From NCBI GenBank assembly GCA_026397035.1, contig JAPLVQ010000140.1, positions 1 through 6,031 on the forward strand: a DNA stretch of 6,031 bases. The letters are read 5' to 3'. Positions 1 through 5,246 of this stretch are shown here, one piece after another. The first letter of the stretch is position 1. Each line of letters starts with the position of its first letter. A program made the translations under genes and the position numbers. The notes under the pieces were generated by a model, which worked only from the letters and a program-made list of their open reading frames with translations, was not told the DNA's origin and did no database searches. The stretch comes from Candidatus Iainarchaeum sp. (GTDB lineage Archaea; Iainarchaeota; Iainarchaeia; Iainarchaeales; JAAZKV01).

Positions 1-56
1 GTCGTTGATGATACTCAAACGCGTATCAACGCGTATTAGGCGCCGAAGCTCGGGTA

Positions 57-78
57 CTGCGAGTCAAGAGACTCGCAG
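57..78. repeat. perfect 9-bp inverted repeat (hairpin)
   Basis: CTGCGAGTC at 57-65 pairs perfectly with GACTCGCAG at 70-78 around the 4-base loop AAGA. It is GC-rich and has no T-run on either side, so it does not look like a simple terminator. Confidence 0.6.
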
Positions 79-102
79 GGGGAGCGAGGCGCAAGCGGGG
101 TT

Positions 103-132
103 ATAGGGGCAGAGCAACAGCGGAGCCCCTAT
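103..132. repeat. perfect 8-bp inverted repeat with 14-base loop
   Basis: ATAGGGGC at 103-110 pairs with GCCCCTAT at 125-132. It lies 20 bases past the NUDIX stop codon, so it would form in the 3' end of that transcript. It could protect the RNA end or help termination, but no U-run follows on the minus strand. Confidence 0.5.
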
Positions 133-151
133 CCCATTTTCCAGGTTTTTC

Positions 152-598
152 TTATTCTTCAATATAGAATCTGCTTTGTTTATAATTTTCAAGTACTTTC
201 GCGCTTGGTTCAAATAATTTTTTTGGGACTTTTTTTATTTCAAACCATTTCCAGTCAGTAATCTCTTCTGGTTCCATTACTTGCGCTTCTCCAATATACT
301 TTTTTGCAAGTACTCCTATTGTGACAAAGTGCGCGTGTTCGTTTTTATCATTATTAACGCACATTATTCTCATTTCTATTAATTCTATTCCTGTTTCTTC
401 TTCTAGTTCTCGTATAGCAGCTTCTTCAAAGCTTTCTCCGTATTTGATTTTTCCTCCTGGCATTGTCCAGGTTCCTTCTCCATGTAGTTCTGAATCAGCT
501 TTATTTGCGTCATCGTTTCTTTTTCCAAGGAGCACTTTTCCCGCGCGCATTACCATTATTCCTACTCCTACGCCTATTCTTTTTTCTTCTTCAGCCAT
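152..598 (-). CDS. NUDIX hydrolase (NUDT15/MTH1-like)
   Basis: This is a cytosolic pyrophosphohydrolase of the NUDIX family, which cleaves nucleoside diphosphates linked to another group. The complete NUDIX box is at residues 49-71: G49, E55, then R63-E64-L65, E67-E68 and G70, matching GX5EX7REUXEEXGU. The N-terminal GVGVGIMV strand, the LLGKR segment, the GTWTMPGG run before the box, the later HFVTIGV strand and the EPEEITDWKWF segment resemble the NUDT15/MutT group, which sanitises noncanonical or excess dNTPs. The substrate cannot be fixed from sequence. ATG at 598 is preferred (148 residues, normal for the family). A TTG at 607 in the same frame would add three residues but overlaps the GGTTGAT ribosome-binding site at 603-609. 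It is transcribed divergently from the toxin-antitoxin pair. Confidence 0.93.
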   Translation of the reverse strand: MAEEEKRIGVGVGIMVMRAGKVLLGKRNDDANKADSELHGEGTWTMPGGKIKYGESFEEAAIRELEEETGIELIEMRIMCVNNDKNEHAHFVTIGVLAKKYIGEAQVMEPEEITDWKWFEIKKVPKKLFEPSAKVLENYKQSRFYIEE

Positions 599-602
599 AA
601 TA

Positions 603-650
603 ATCAACCTTTTCTTCAGATATTTTTTGTATGAACAAGATTTTAAGGTT
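603..650 (-). promoter_or_regulatory. putative NUDIX promoter and RBS
   Basis: On the minus strand, a TTAAAA TATA-like box (641-646) lies about 26 nt before a position near 617. A start there would give a leader of about 20 nt carrying the GGTTGAT ribosome-binding site (603-609) ahead of ATG 598. Placement rests on spacing alone. Confidence 0.35.
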
Positions 651-678
651 TGCTTCGTCTTTTGCCGGCTTTTTGTGA

Positions 679-694
679 GAGTTTTTAAACACTC
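679..694. promoter_or_regulatory. near-palindrome in divergent promoter region
   Basis: GAGTTTTTAAACACTC is a 16-base inverted repeat with one mismatched pair, lying between the divergent NUDIX and antitoxin genes. Antitoxins commonly repress their own promoter through such sites, so this is a possible operator. AT-rich palindromes also arise by chance. Confidence 0.25.
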
Positions 695-728
695 AAAAAT
701 AGTTTCTCAGTATTCGAGTTTTGGGTTA

Positions 729-770
729 GAAACAGTTAAAAAACTAGTTGTATAAGTATATATAAGTGAT
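729..770 (+). promoter_or_regulatory. putative antitoxin promoter and RBS
   Basis: GAAAC followed by AGTTAAAAAA (729-743) looks like an archaeal BRE plus TATA box and would place a transcription start near 765. GTGAT at 766-770, a match to the archaeal anti-SD complement GGAGGTGAT, sits 5 nt before ATG 776. The TATAAG/TATATAA stretch at 751-765 is closer to the gene and would give a start inside the ORF, so it is less likely to be the functional box. Confidence 0.35.
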
Positions 771-775
771 GAAAA

Positions 776-1045
776 ATGGTTTTAGCAAAAACAATCTTGC
801 ATTATCCTCGGCTTGATACAGTGTTGATGGTTGAGGATGCGATTAGAGAGTCAAAAAACTATCCTGGAAAACTAGAGTTGTGGAATAATCTCCCGAAGAG
901 AGTAATGTACCAGACTTTTTGCGTAGTTATTGATTATCTTTTGCAGTCAAACAAAATAATTTTGACTAAAGATAAAAAACTAAAGTGGATTTTTGCTAAT
1001 ACGCTCAAGACTCGAAAATTACTTGAGCGGAGCGTTGAGAGTTAA
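776..1045 (+). CDS. putative winged-helix antitoxin
   Basis: This 89-residue protein probably binds DNA and acts as the antitoxin of the broken toxin just downstream. The segment from about residue 15 to 72 suggests a winged helix: helices at 15-25, 33-40 and 43-58, the last being the candidate recognition helix. A short beta wing follows (IILTKDKKLKWIF, 61-73), then a basic C-terminal tail that could contact the toxin. The HYPRLDTVLMVE and LPKRVMYQTF segments recall small archaeal proteins encoded next to RelE-like toxins; that is recollection, not a search. The stop TAA (1043-1045) shares its last base with the toxin ATG, a typical coupled order of antitoxin first, toxin second. The reading frame is intact even though the toxin is not. 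A non-antitoxin regulator remains possible. Confidence 0.6.
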   Translation: MVLAKTILHYPRLDTVLMVEDAIRESKNYPGKLELWNNLPKRVMYQTFCVVIDYLLQSNKIILTKDKKLKWIFANTLKTRKLLERSVES

Positions 1046-1389
1046 TGTTTTCCATTCGTTATTCTGAAGAATTTAATAAAGAACTTCTAAATCTAAAAAC
1101 AAAAGCTTTGTGGGAAAATGGCGAAGCAAAGTACTTACTCAAAACTATTGCTTCTGCCATCAATAAGCTCTCGTTTGAAATGGAGGCTGGAATTTAAATT
1201 TCAAAAACCCTTTGACCAAAAGAGTATGTTAAAAAATTTGAGATAACAAATCTTTGGAAAATTAATTTGAATGCTAATTGGAGGTTAACTTACACGATTC
1301 TCGGGGCTGAAGTTGAGTTATTCTTAATTTATTTAGAGTGTTTAACCCACAAAGAATATGACAGGAAAGTTGGTTATAAAACAAGCTGA
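1045..1389 (+). pseudogene. RelE/ParE-like toxin, two nonsense codons
   Basis: The frame opened by ATG 1045 encodes about 114 codons resembling an archaeal RelE/ParE-superfamily toxin, usually an mRNA interferase. It is interrupted by TAA at 1195-1197 (codon 51) and TGA at 1213-1215 (codon 57), with no frameshift. Before the stops it starts MFSIRYSEEFNKEL and has a helical segment. After the stops, the same frame continues with PKEYVKKFEITNLWKINL, then WRLTYTILG, then LECLTHKEYDRKVGY. These are the NLW, WR-x-x-YT and C-terminal H-x-x-YD features of archaeal RelE-like toxins, including the basic residue in the WR strand and the terminal tyrosine. The two different stop codons argue against recoding. 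No in-frame ATG follows soon after the second stop, so the catalytic half is probably not made. Sequencing error would need two independent substitutions. Confidence 0.75.
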
Positions 1390-1390
1390 A

Positions 1391-1406
1391 GGATTTTTAA
1401 AAATCC
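1391..1406. terminator. palindromic bidirectional terminator candidate
   Basis: GGATTTTTAAAAATCC is a perfect 16-base palindrome with a T5 run on both strands. It begins one base past the toxin pseudogene stop and 27 bases past the stop of the convergent AlkD gene. Position between convergent transcripts fits a shared terminator. Confidence 0.45.
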
Positions 1407-1432
1407 GGTTCAAAGCAGTTAATTATCAAAAA

Positions 1433-2152
1433 TTAAATAGTGCCTTTCAAGTACTTTTGTCTTTTTTCTTCATCAAATTTCTCAATCGCATATCTTAACA
1501 TTGTGCGCGGCATTTTCTCGTAGTGCTTTTTCAAAAATCCTTCTTCAACTCCTAAATCTCTCTTTCCGATTTCGCGCAGCATCCACCCTGCTGCTTTATG
1601 CATTAAATCATGCGAATCGTTTAACAGTAGTTCTCCAATTTTTAGTGCTTCAGAATATTCCTTGTTTTTTATGAATTGGAAGGAAGCGAGCATTGATAGT
1701 CTTTTTTCCCAAAGAGATTCTGATTTTGCGAGTGTATAAAGTATTTCTTTTTCCTGTGGCACCAAGAATAAGTATTCTCCAATTATTTGTGGTGCGCTTA
1801 AGTCAACCAAATCCCAGTTATTAATGTATTTTGTGTGGTTTAAGTAAAAATCAAACATTTGTTTTCTTTCAGAAATAGTGATTTTCTTGTTTTTTGTTCT
1901 CAAAACCAGAACCACGAGCGCGCATAATCTTTCTTCGTGTATTTTTGATTTTATTAATTCTGAAAGCTCTTCTGGGCTTAATTCAGAATACTTTTTAGCG
2001 ATTTCGCGTATTTTTGGAACTTTTATTCCGTAAAACTCATCTCCCTCTCCATACTCGCCTTTTCCTGTTTTAAAAAATCCAGAAAGTAATTTTGCCTGCG
2101 CGGGGTTTTTGAGTGAGAGCATTTCTTTTTTAATGGAAGAAAGTTTTTGCAT
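1433..2152 (-). CDS. DNA alkylation repair enzyme, AlkD family
   Basis: This 239-residue protein is an AlkD-type HEAT-repeat DNA glycosylase (PF08713 family), which removes N3- and N7-alkylated purines from DNA in base excision repair. It is alpha-helical throughout, and the family length is about 230-240 residues. Residues matching the Bacillus cereus AlkD catalytic site are present with nearly the same spacing: W113 and D117 in the NNWDLVD motif, R151 in WEKRLSMLASFQF, and W190 in HKAAGWMLREIGKRD (AlkD W109, D113, R148 and W187). The YGIKVPKIREIAK segment (41-53) is also typical. ATG 2152 is chosen because GGTG at 2158-2161 lies exactly 5 nt upstream. The upstream gene's TGA (2157-2159) lies within this ribosome-binding site, so the two genes are probably translationally coupled. 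Confidence 0.92.
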   Translation of the reverse strand: MQKLSSIKKEMLSLKNPAQAKLLSGFFKTGKGEYGEGDEFYGIKVPKIREIAKKYSELSPEELSELIKSKIHEERLCALVVLVLRTKNKKITISERKQMFDFYLNHTKYINNWDLVDLSAPQIIGEYLFLVPQEKEILYTLAKSESLWEKRLSMLASFQFIKNKEYSEALKIGELLLNDSHDLMHKAAGWMLREIGKRDLGVEEGFLKKHYEKMPRTMLRYAIEKFDEEKRQKYLKGTI

Positions 2153-2156
2153 TTTT

Positions 2157-2825
2157 TCACCATGGGTCTATTAGCGGGCAGAATACTGGCTTTCCTTCTT
2201 TGTACCCCACAAGGAGAAGGTTTCTTGACTCTAGTGCTTCTTCTTTGCATTCTTTTGGGAATTTTGTTTGTTTTTTGATTTCTTCTGCAAGCTTGGTTAA
2301 TTCAGCAGATTGTTTCTGAATTTGTCTTTGTATTGTTTCCTCATTTATTCTAGTTTGCTCTGCGATTTTTTTAAGCATTTGTTTTCCCCTTGGGCTTGGG
2401 TAATCTCTAAACTCATTGTTTTGTGTTTCATTTACTGAAGGATAATCTGTGTTTGTCATTATAATAAATGGTCCTGCGTGTTCTGCTTTTGGTTTTAAGA
2501 GAATGAACCCCTTTGGTTTTCTTGCATTAATTAATGATACAAATCTTCTTACAAAGTGTATATCAGTTTTTGCGTTTCTTGCAGTTGCTGTTTTGATTAT
2601 TATTCCTTCTTTTCCCTTCATGCGCAATTTTCGAACTTGGCACCCAGGTCGTAAAGCGTATTTTCTGTGCTTTTCAGAGTCAGGATGTCTATGGTCTGCG
2701 CTTGGTAGTTTTAAAAATAGTTTTTCGGCTCTGGGAGGGAATCTTTCTCCTGTTCGTATTTGTTCTTTTTGTAGGAGTGTTCTTATTCTTCTTGTAATAC
2801 TTGGAGGAACTTTTCGCAGAACCAT
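2157..2825 (-). CDS. uncharacterised 222-residue protein, operon with AlkD
   Basis: I do not recognise this family. The N-terminal 75 residues are strongly basic (arginine/lysine-rich, with HRHPDSEKHRKYALRPG around 45-61), suggesting nucleic acid or nucleotide binding. A central alpha/beta region follows, with strands GIIIKTAT, GFILLKPK and GPFIIMTNTDYP. The part at about 145-190 is helical and Gln/Lys/Glu-rich, with a possible helix-turn-helix (LKKIAEQTRINEETIQRQI) running into a short coiled coil. The end is GYKEGKPVFCPLIDPW. No signal peptide or membrane segment is seen. ATG 2825 is preferred to TTG 2831 because a TATA-like box lies 25-26 nt before it, giving a leaderless mRNA. Its stop is 4 bases from the AlkD start, so a role in DNA repair or nucleic acid handling is a guess from context. 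Confidence 0.75.
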   Translation of the reverse strand: MVLRKVPPSITRRIRTLLQKEQIRTGERFPPRAEKLFLKLPSADHRHPDSEKHRKYALRPGCQVRKLRMKGKEGIIIKTATARNAKTDIHFVRRFVSLINARKPKGFILLKPKAEHAGPFIIMTNTDYPSVNETQNNEFRDYPSPRGKQMLKKIAEQTRINEETIQRQIQKQSAELTKLAEEIKKQTKFPKECKEEALESRNLLLVGYKEGKPVFCPLIDPW

Positions 2826-2846
2826 ATTCAATTAATGTTTTTTCTT

Positions 2847-2854
2847 ATTTTAAA
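2847..2854 (-). promoter_or_regulatory. TATA box for unknown-alkD operon
   Basis: On the minus strand TTTAAAAT is centred about 25.5 nt before the A of ATG 2825, the spacing expected between an archaeal TATA box and its transcription start. No Shine-Dalgarno match precedes this ATG, consistent with a leaderless transcript starting at the codon itself. Confidence 0.5.
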
Positions 2855-2908
2855 CCTGTTTTGCATGTTTTTTTTGTTTTTTTTTGCGGTTTTTTCCTCT
2901 TAGCAAGA

Positions 2909-2920
2909 CTTTTATTATTG
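2909..2920 (+). promoter_or_regulatory. TATA-like box for DUF2226-like gene
   Basis: CTTTTATTATTG is the best TATA-like element in the divergent 140-base gap. It would place a start near 2940, about 25 nt before ATG 2966. The gap is very T-rich, so other placements are possible. Confidence 0.3.
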
Positions 2921-2965
2921 TTGAGTGCTTGTATTATTAAGTTTTTTTGGTTTTCGGCGGTTTTG

Positions 2966-3418
2966 ATGAATTTTCCGGTTGGAGAAGTGCCTGATAGAGG
3001 GGATGTTCCTCTTGATATTGTGGCTAAAGTTGGGGAGCTTTCTTCTATGCGTTTTAATGGTTATTTAGTCATTGCGGTTAGGGGTCAGTTTGTTGAGGAA
3101 GGGATTTTGTTTTTCCGTGAGGGGGAAATAATTGCTTGTATTGTTGAGTGTTTGGCGATAGAGAAGACGTTTAAGGGTAAGGATGCTTTGGAGTTTTTCT
3201 TTAATCAAACAAAGGGTTTTGGGTATTTTCAGTGTGTTTCGCTTTCAAAGAGTCAGGTTGATCTTGTTACGGCTTTTGATGAGAAGCTTTTGTTAGGCTC
3301 AAAAATAGATTTAAAAGATATTCCAAAGCTGCTTCCTTCGGCATTTTCGCCTAAGTTTTATCGGCTTCCTTCGCAGAAGAGTACGCTTGATGTTTTTGGG
3401 CTTGGAGACTTAAAGTAA
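2966..3418 (+). CDS. DUF2226-like protein
   Basis: This 150-residue soluble protein resembles the archaeal DUF2226 family, of unknown function. The region about 30-60 (FNGYLVIAVRG, then EEGILFFREGEIIACIVE) reads as the beta-rich pattern of DUF2226/DUF4388 proteins: a small strand, an 'EG-x-LFF-x-xG' turn and another strand. An alpha segment GKDALEFFFNQTKGFGYFQC follows (71-90). The C-terminal half includes LLLGSKIDLKDIPKLLP and no membrane segment. ATG 2966 is chosen over an open upstream extension. That extension would run through the divergent promoter and the T-rich gap, encoding an artificial Phe/Leu-rich stretch and overlapping the minus-strand gene. The ribosome-binding site is weak (GCGG, 5 nt upstream). 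It is first in a plus-strand series with roadblock-like and MinD genes. The family call is from pattern memory. Confidence 0.7.
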   Translation: MNFPVGEVPDRGDVPLDIVAKVGELSSMRFNGYLVIAVRGQFVEEGILFFREGEIIACIVECLAIEKTFKGKDALEFFFNQTKGFGYFQCVSLSKSQVDLVTAFDEKLLLGSKIDLKDIPKLLPSAFSPKFYRLPSQKSTLDVFGLGDLK

Positions 3419-3673
3419 GCTTTTTTTGATTAAGAAAGTTTTTTTTGAGGTAGGGGAAAGGGTTATATTTAGGATTAATTGTTTTTTAATGAGTATTGGT
3501 GAGTTTAGTTGGGAAGTTGGGTTTAATTAGGATGTTGATTTTGGTCGGGAGACTAAGCATAATTAGAAAATTGAGTTTAGTTGAAAAATTGAGTCATTTA
3601 GCAGGGGTTAGTTAAAGTATTAGTTTATTTTAGAGATTTTGATATATTTTGGGTATTTTTTCTTGGTGTGGAA
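3419..3673 (+). other. C-depleted gap with terminator and promoter signals
   Basis: No gene is seen here. The plus strand from 3421 to 3660 has 62 G but only 5 C, and 3421-3540 has none. T7 at 3421-3427 and T8 at 3439-3446 are good archaeal oligo-T terminators for the gene before. An imperfect direct repeat starts at 3501 and again at 3573 (GAGTTTAGTTG, then a similar purine/T stretch). TATA-like TTTATTTTA at 3624-3632 would give a short leader retaining the GGTG site at 3665-3668. TATATTTT at 3643-3650 would instead give an almost leaderless start. Confidence 0.5.
3421..3446 (+). terminator. oligo-T terminator after DUF2226-like gene
   Basis: T7 (3421-3427) and T8 (3439-3446) runs begin 3 bases after the stop codon with no hairpin between. 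Archaeal RNA polymerase terminates on such runs. Confidence 0.5.
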
Positions 3674-4156
3674 ATGGTTATTAAGATTTTAAGGAGTTTT
3701 GCTGCGCGGGTTCTTGATGATGACAGCACAAAAAAGCCGCATTCTCAAATAGAGTTTTTAAGAGATTTTTTATCCAAGCATAAATATATTTATACTCAGG
3801 ATTTTGAAGAGAATCTTGTTGTTTTGAAACGAAAACATTTAGTGGATTCTTTTTTAGTGACTAATCTTGATGGCAGTATTGTGGTTTCTAGCGAAGGTAA
3901 CGGGCACACTGAAGGGATTATGGGTACAGCGATGCTTTCTTACATTAAGAGTGAGTTGCCTGATTCTGAGTCTGTTTTGATTAAGCGTAATGATTCGTGG
4001 TTTATGTTGTTCCCGCTGGAAAAAAAGGTTTTTATTGTGAAGGCTGGGAGTGAGTTATCAAATATCGAGCTTAGGGCTCTTTCTTTTGAATTGAATTCTT
4101 TGCTTCAAACTAATAAACAGACTTTGGAGAAGAAGAGGGTTTCGCAGACTGCTTAA
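3674..4156 (+). CDS. roadblock/LC7-like protein
   Basis: This 160-residue protein has a probable roadblock/LC7 (profilin-like alpha/beta) domain at about 55-145, a fold found in regulators of small GTPases such as MglB. The pattern is strand LVDSFLVTNLDGSIVVSSEG (56-75), with the 'DG-x-IV-x-S' turn typical of the fold. A helix MGTAMLSYIKSEL, strands SVLIKRNDSWFMLFPL and KKVFIVKAG, and a closing helix NIELRALSFELNSLL follow. The N-terminal 55 residues contain a helical segment that could be a separate small domain. The C-terminus is polar. ATG 3674 is chosen because GGTG (3665-3668) sits exactly 5 nt before it; an in-frame GTG at 3668 would overlap that site. It lies between a DUF2226-like gene and minD, suggesting it helps control or read out an NTPase. 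The fold call is moderate. Confidence 0.65.
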   Translation: MVIKILRSFAARVLDDDSTKKPHSQIEFLRDFLSKHKYIYTQDFEENLVVLKRKHLVDSFLVTNLDGSIVVSSEGNGHTEGIMGTAMLSYIKSELPDSESVLIKRNDSWFMLFPLEKKVFIVKAGSELSNIELRALSFELNSLLQTNKQTLEKKRVSQTA

Positions 4157-4226
4157 TAGGGGGTTTATTGGCGCTTTTTTTATTTTAACACGTGTATTGA
4201 ACAATTGTTTTTGAAAAGCTTTTTTT

Positions 4227-4251
4227 AAAGCAAAAAGTATTTTTTTGCTTT
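4227..4251 (+). terminator. hairpin terminator candidate after roadblock gene
   Basis: AAAGCAAAAA (4227-4236) pairs perfectly with TTTTTGCTTT (4242-4251) over a 5-base loop. A competing smaller stem GCTTT/AAAGC (4218-4222 with 4227-4231) overlaps its left arm. The T-rich right arm gives the U-run needed for archaeal termination. Confidence 0.4.
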
Positions 4252-4442
4252 GAGTAATTAGCTTTTTATTCTTGAGTCTTAAGTAATATATTTAGTAATT
4301 TGGTGTTTTGTTTGATGGTTTATGGTTTTTTTTTAGTAATACAATGTTGTTTTTAGTGATTTTTGGATTTTTTTAGAGTGTTGGTATTTTATTTAAGGGT
4401 TTATGGATTTATTTAATAATTTAGTGTTATATTAGGTATTTT

Positions 4443-4446
4443 GGTG
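4443..4446 (+). promoter_or_regulatory. GGTG ribosome-binding site of minD
   Basis: GGTG lies exactly 5 nt before ATG 4452 with a TTTTT spacer. The same core and spacing precede the AlkD, roadblock-like and LSm genes, so it is the local translation signal and fixes this start. Confidence 0.7.
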
Positions 4447-4451
4447 TTTTT

Positions 4452-5237
4452 ATGGCTAGAGTTATAGCAATTGCTTCCGGCAAGGGCGGTACGGGTAAGA
4501 CTACTGTTACGGCGAACTTGGGGATTGCGCTTGCTCGTTTAGGAAAAAAAGTTTTGTTAATTGACGCTGATGTTGCAATGGCGAATCTTTCACTAATTCT
4601 TGGGATGCAGTCTTCTCCGATTACTTTGCATGATGTATTGTTAGGAGAAGCGCAGGTGCATGATGCTGTTTATGACGGACCTGAAGGGGTTAAGTTTATT
4701 CCTAGCGGCTTAAGTCTTGACAATTATAAACGTGTTGATAGCGAGAGGCTTTTAGGAATAGTTTCCCAGCTTAATGAGCAGTATGACTATATTTTGCTTG
4801 ATGTTGCGGCGGGAATTGAGAAGAATGTTTTAAGCGCGCTTAGCGCTTCGCAGGAAACTGTTTTAGTTACTATGCCTACTTCGCCTGCGATTGCTGATGC
4901 GTTAAAAACAAAGATTGTTGCTCAGCGTCTTGGTTCTAAAGTTATTGGAGTAGTAATTAATTTTGTGATGAACGAGAATGGTGAGATTACAAAGAATGAT
5001 ATTTCGAGTATGCTTGAGTTACCTGTTTATGGTTCAGTGCCTTATGATCCTGAAGTGAGGAAGAGTTTCATGCAGGAAAAGGTTTCGCCTGTTATTGTGC
5101 GTAAGCCTGATTGTCCTGCTTCTGTGGAACTCACTAAGGTAGCTTCGCGTCTTTCCGGCATTAAGGTTGGCGATTCTCCTTCTTCAAGTAAAAAAGGCTT
5201 TTTAGCAAAATTATTTTCAATTTTCAGGAAAAAGTGA
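4452..5237 (+). CDS. minD: MinD-type ParA/MinD P-loop ATPase
   Basis: This 261-residue deviant-Walker ATPase is of the MinD/ParA class, which dimerises on ATP, binds membrane or a partner, and positions cell structures. The deviant Walker A is at 10-18 (G10-K11-G12-G13-T14-G15-K16-T17-T18, with signature lysine K11 and P-loop lysine K16). Switch I is DADVAMANL (38-46), with D40 as the likely catalytic aspartate. Walker B is YILLDVAAGI (113-122). The C-terminus, after a Ser-rich linker (242-246), is KKGFLAKLFSIFRKK, closely like the bacterial MinD membrane-targeting helix, so peripheral membrane binding is likely. No MinC or MinE gene is in the window. It probably shares a transcript with LSm, which starts 9 bases after its stop. 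The role in division, motility or polarity cannot be read from the sequence; archaeal MinD proteins are functionally diverse. Confidence 0.92.
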   Translation: MARVIAIASGKGGTGKTTVTANLGIALARLGKKVLLIDADVAMANLSLILGMQSSPITLHDVLLGEAQVHDAVYDGPEGVKFIPSGLSLDNYKRVDSERLLGIVSQLNEQYDYILLDVAAGIEKNVLSALSASQETVLVTMPTSPAIADALKTKIVAQRLGSKVIGVVINFVMNENGEITKNDISSMLELPVYGSVPYDPEVRKSFMQEKVSPVIVRKPDCPASVELTKVASRLSGIKVGDSPSSSKKGFLAKLFSIFRKK

Positions 5238-5241
5238 GGTG
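5236..5241 (+). promoter_or_regulatory. GAGGTG ribosome-binding site of LSm
   Basis: GAGGTG overlaps the last two bases of the minD stop codon and sits 5 nt before ATG 5247. This suggests coupled translation of minD and the LSm gene. Confidence 0.65.
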
Positions 5242-5246
5242 TTTTC

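Larger units (their letters stand above)
1..140. other. GC-rich hairpin-dense intergenic element
   Basis: This block is about 60% G+C (81 of bases 1-135), against about 28% in the AT-rich gap at 3421-3660. It holds three inverted repeats: a short one (CCGA/TCGG, 43-46 with 50-53), a perfect 9-bp stem with a 4-base loop (57-65 with 70-78), and a perfect 8-bp stem with a 14-base loop (103-110 with 125-132). It also has a tandem direct repeat of AACGCGTAT at its left end. No convincing gene lies in it. Frame 1 is open for only 12 codons from the window edge to a TAG at 37-39, which could be the tail of an upstream gene but cannot be identified. It lies just past the 3' end of the NUDIX gene. The makeup resembles a dispersed REP-like element or a structured RNA. 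No tRNA or rRNA signature was found. Confidence 0.45.
4157..4451 (+). other. AT-rich gap before minD, C-poor leader
   Basis: No coding sequence is supported. The first half holds terminator-like signals (CGC followed by T7 near 4180, then a hairpin at 4227-4251). The second half is T/G/A only: no C occurs from 4343 to 4454, about 112 bases leading into minD. Decayed-looking copies of TTTGGTGTTTT occur near 4299 and again as the genuine ribosome-binding region at 4442-4451, hinting at a local duplication. Several AT-rich stretches at 4385-4435 could be the TATA box; none stands out. Confidence 0.45.

Noticed and set aside
321..755. 144-codon plus-strand open frame
   Set aside because: It lies antisense to the NUDIX gene, has a Ser/Ile/Pro-rich translation without motifs, and runs through the divergent promoter region.
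766..772. GTGATGA as the C box of an archaeal C/D-box guide RNA
   Set aside because: No matching D box (CTGA) at a suitable distance; the motif is better explained as the antitoxin ribosome-binding site.
1195..1215. Stop-codon recoding in the toxin gene
   Set aside because: Two different stop codons (TAA and TGA) within seven codons make programmed readthrough unlikely; other genes here use both as normal stops.
2023..2250. 75-codon minus-strand frame
   Set aside because: It overlaps the AlkD gene and the unknown gene in another frame; both of those have better start signals and family-like sequence.
2449..2835. 128-codon plus-strand frame with hydrophobic stretches
   Set aside because: It is antisense to the 222-residue gene, which has a well placed TATA box and operon context; the hydrophobicity comes from T-rich codons.
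2835..2903. 22-codon hydrophobic frame starting at ATG 2835
   Set aside because: It is a by-product of T-runs, with no ribosome-binding site.
2801..2965. N-terminal extension of the DUF2226-like gene (Phe/Leu-rich, membrane-like)
   Set aside because: It would overlap the divergent gene's start and both promoters, and is low-complexity T-rich DNA. The domain starts after ATG 2966.
2826..2965. Replication origin at the point where strand composition flips
   Set aside because: The change in G/C bias follows gene orientation, and no Orc1/Cdc6 gene or origin-recognition repeat is present.
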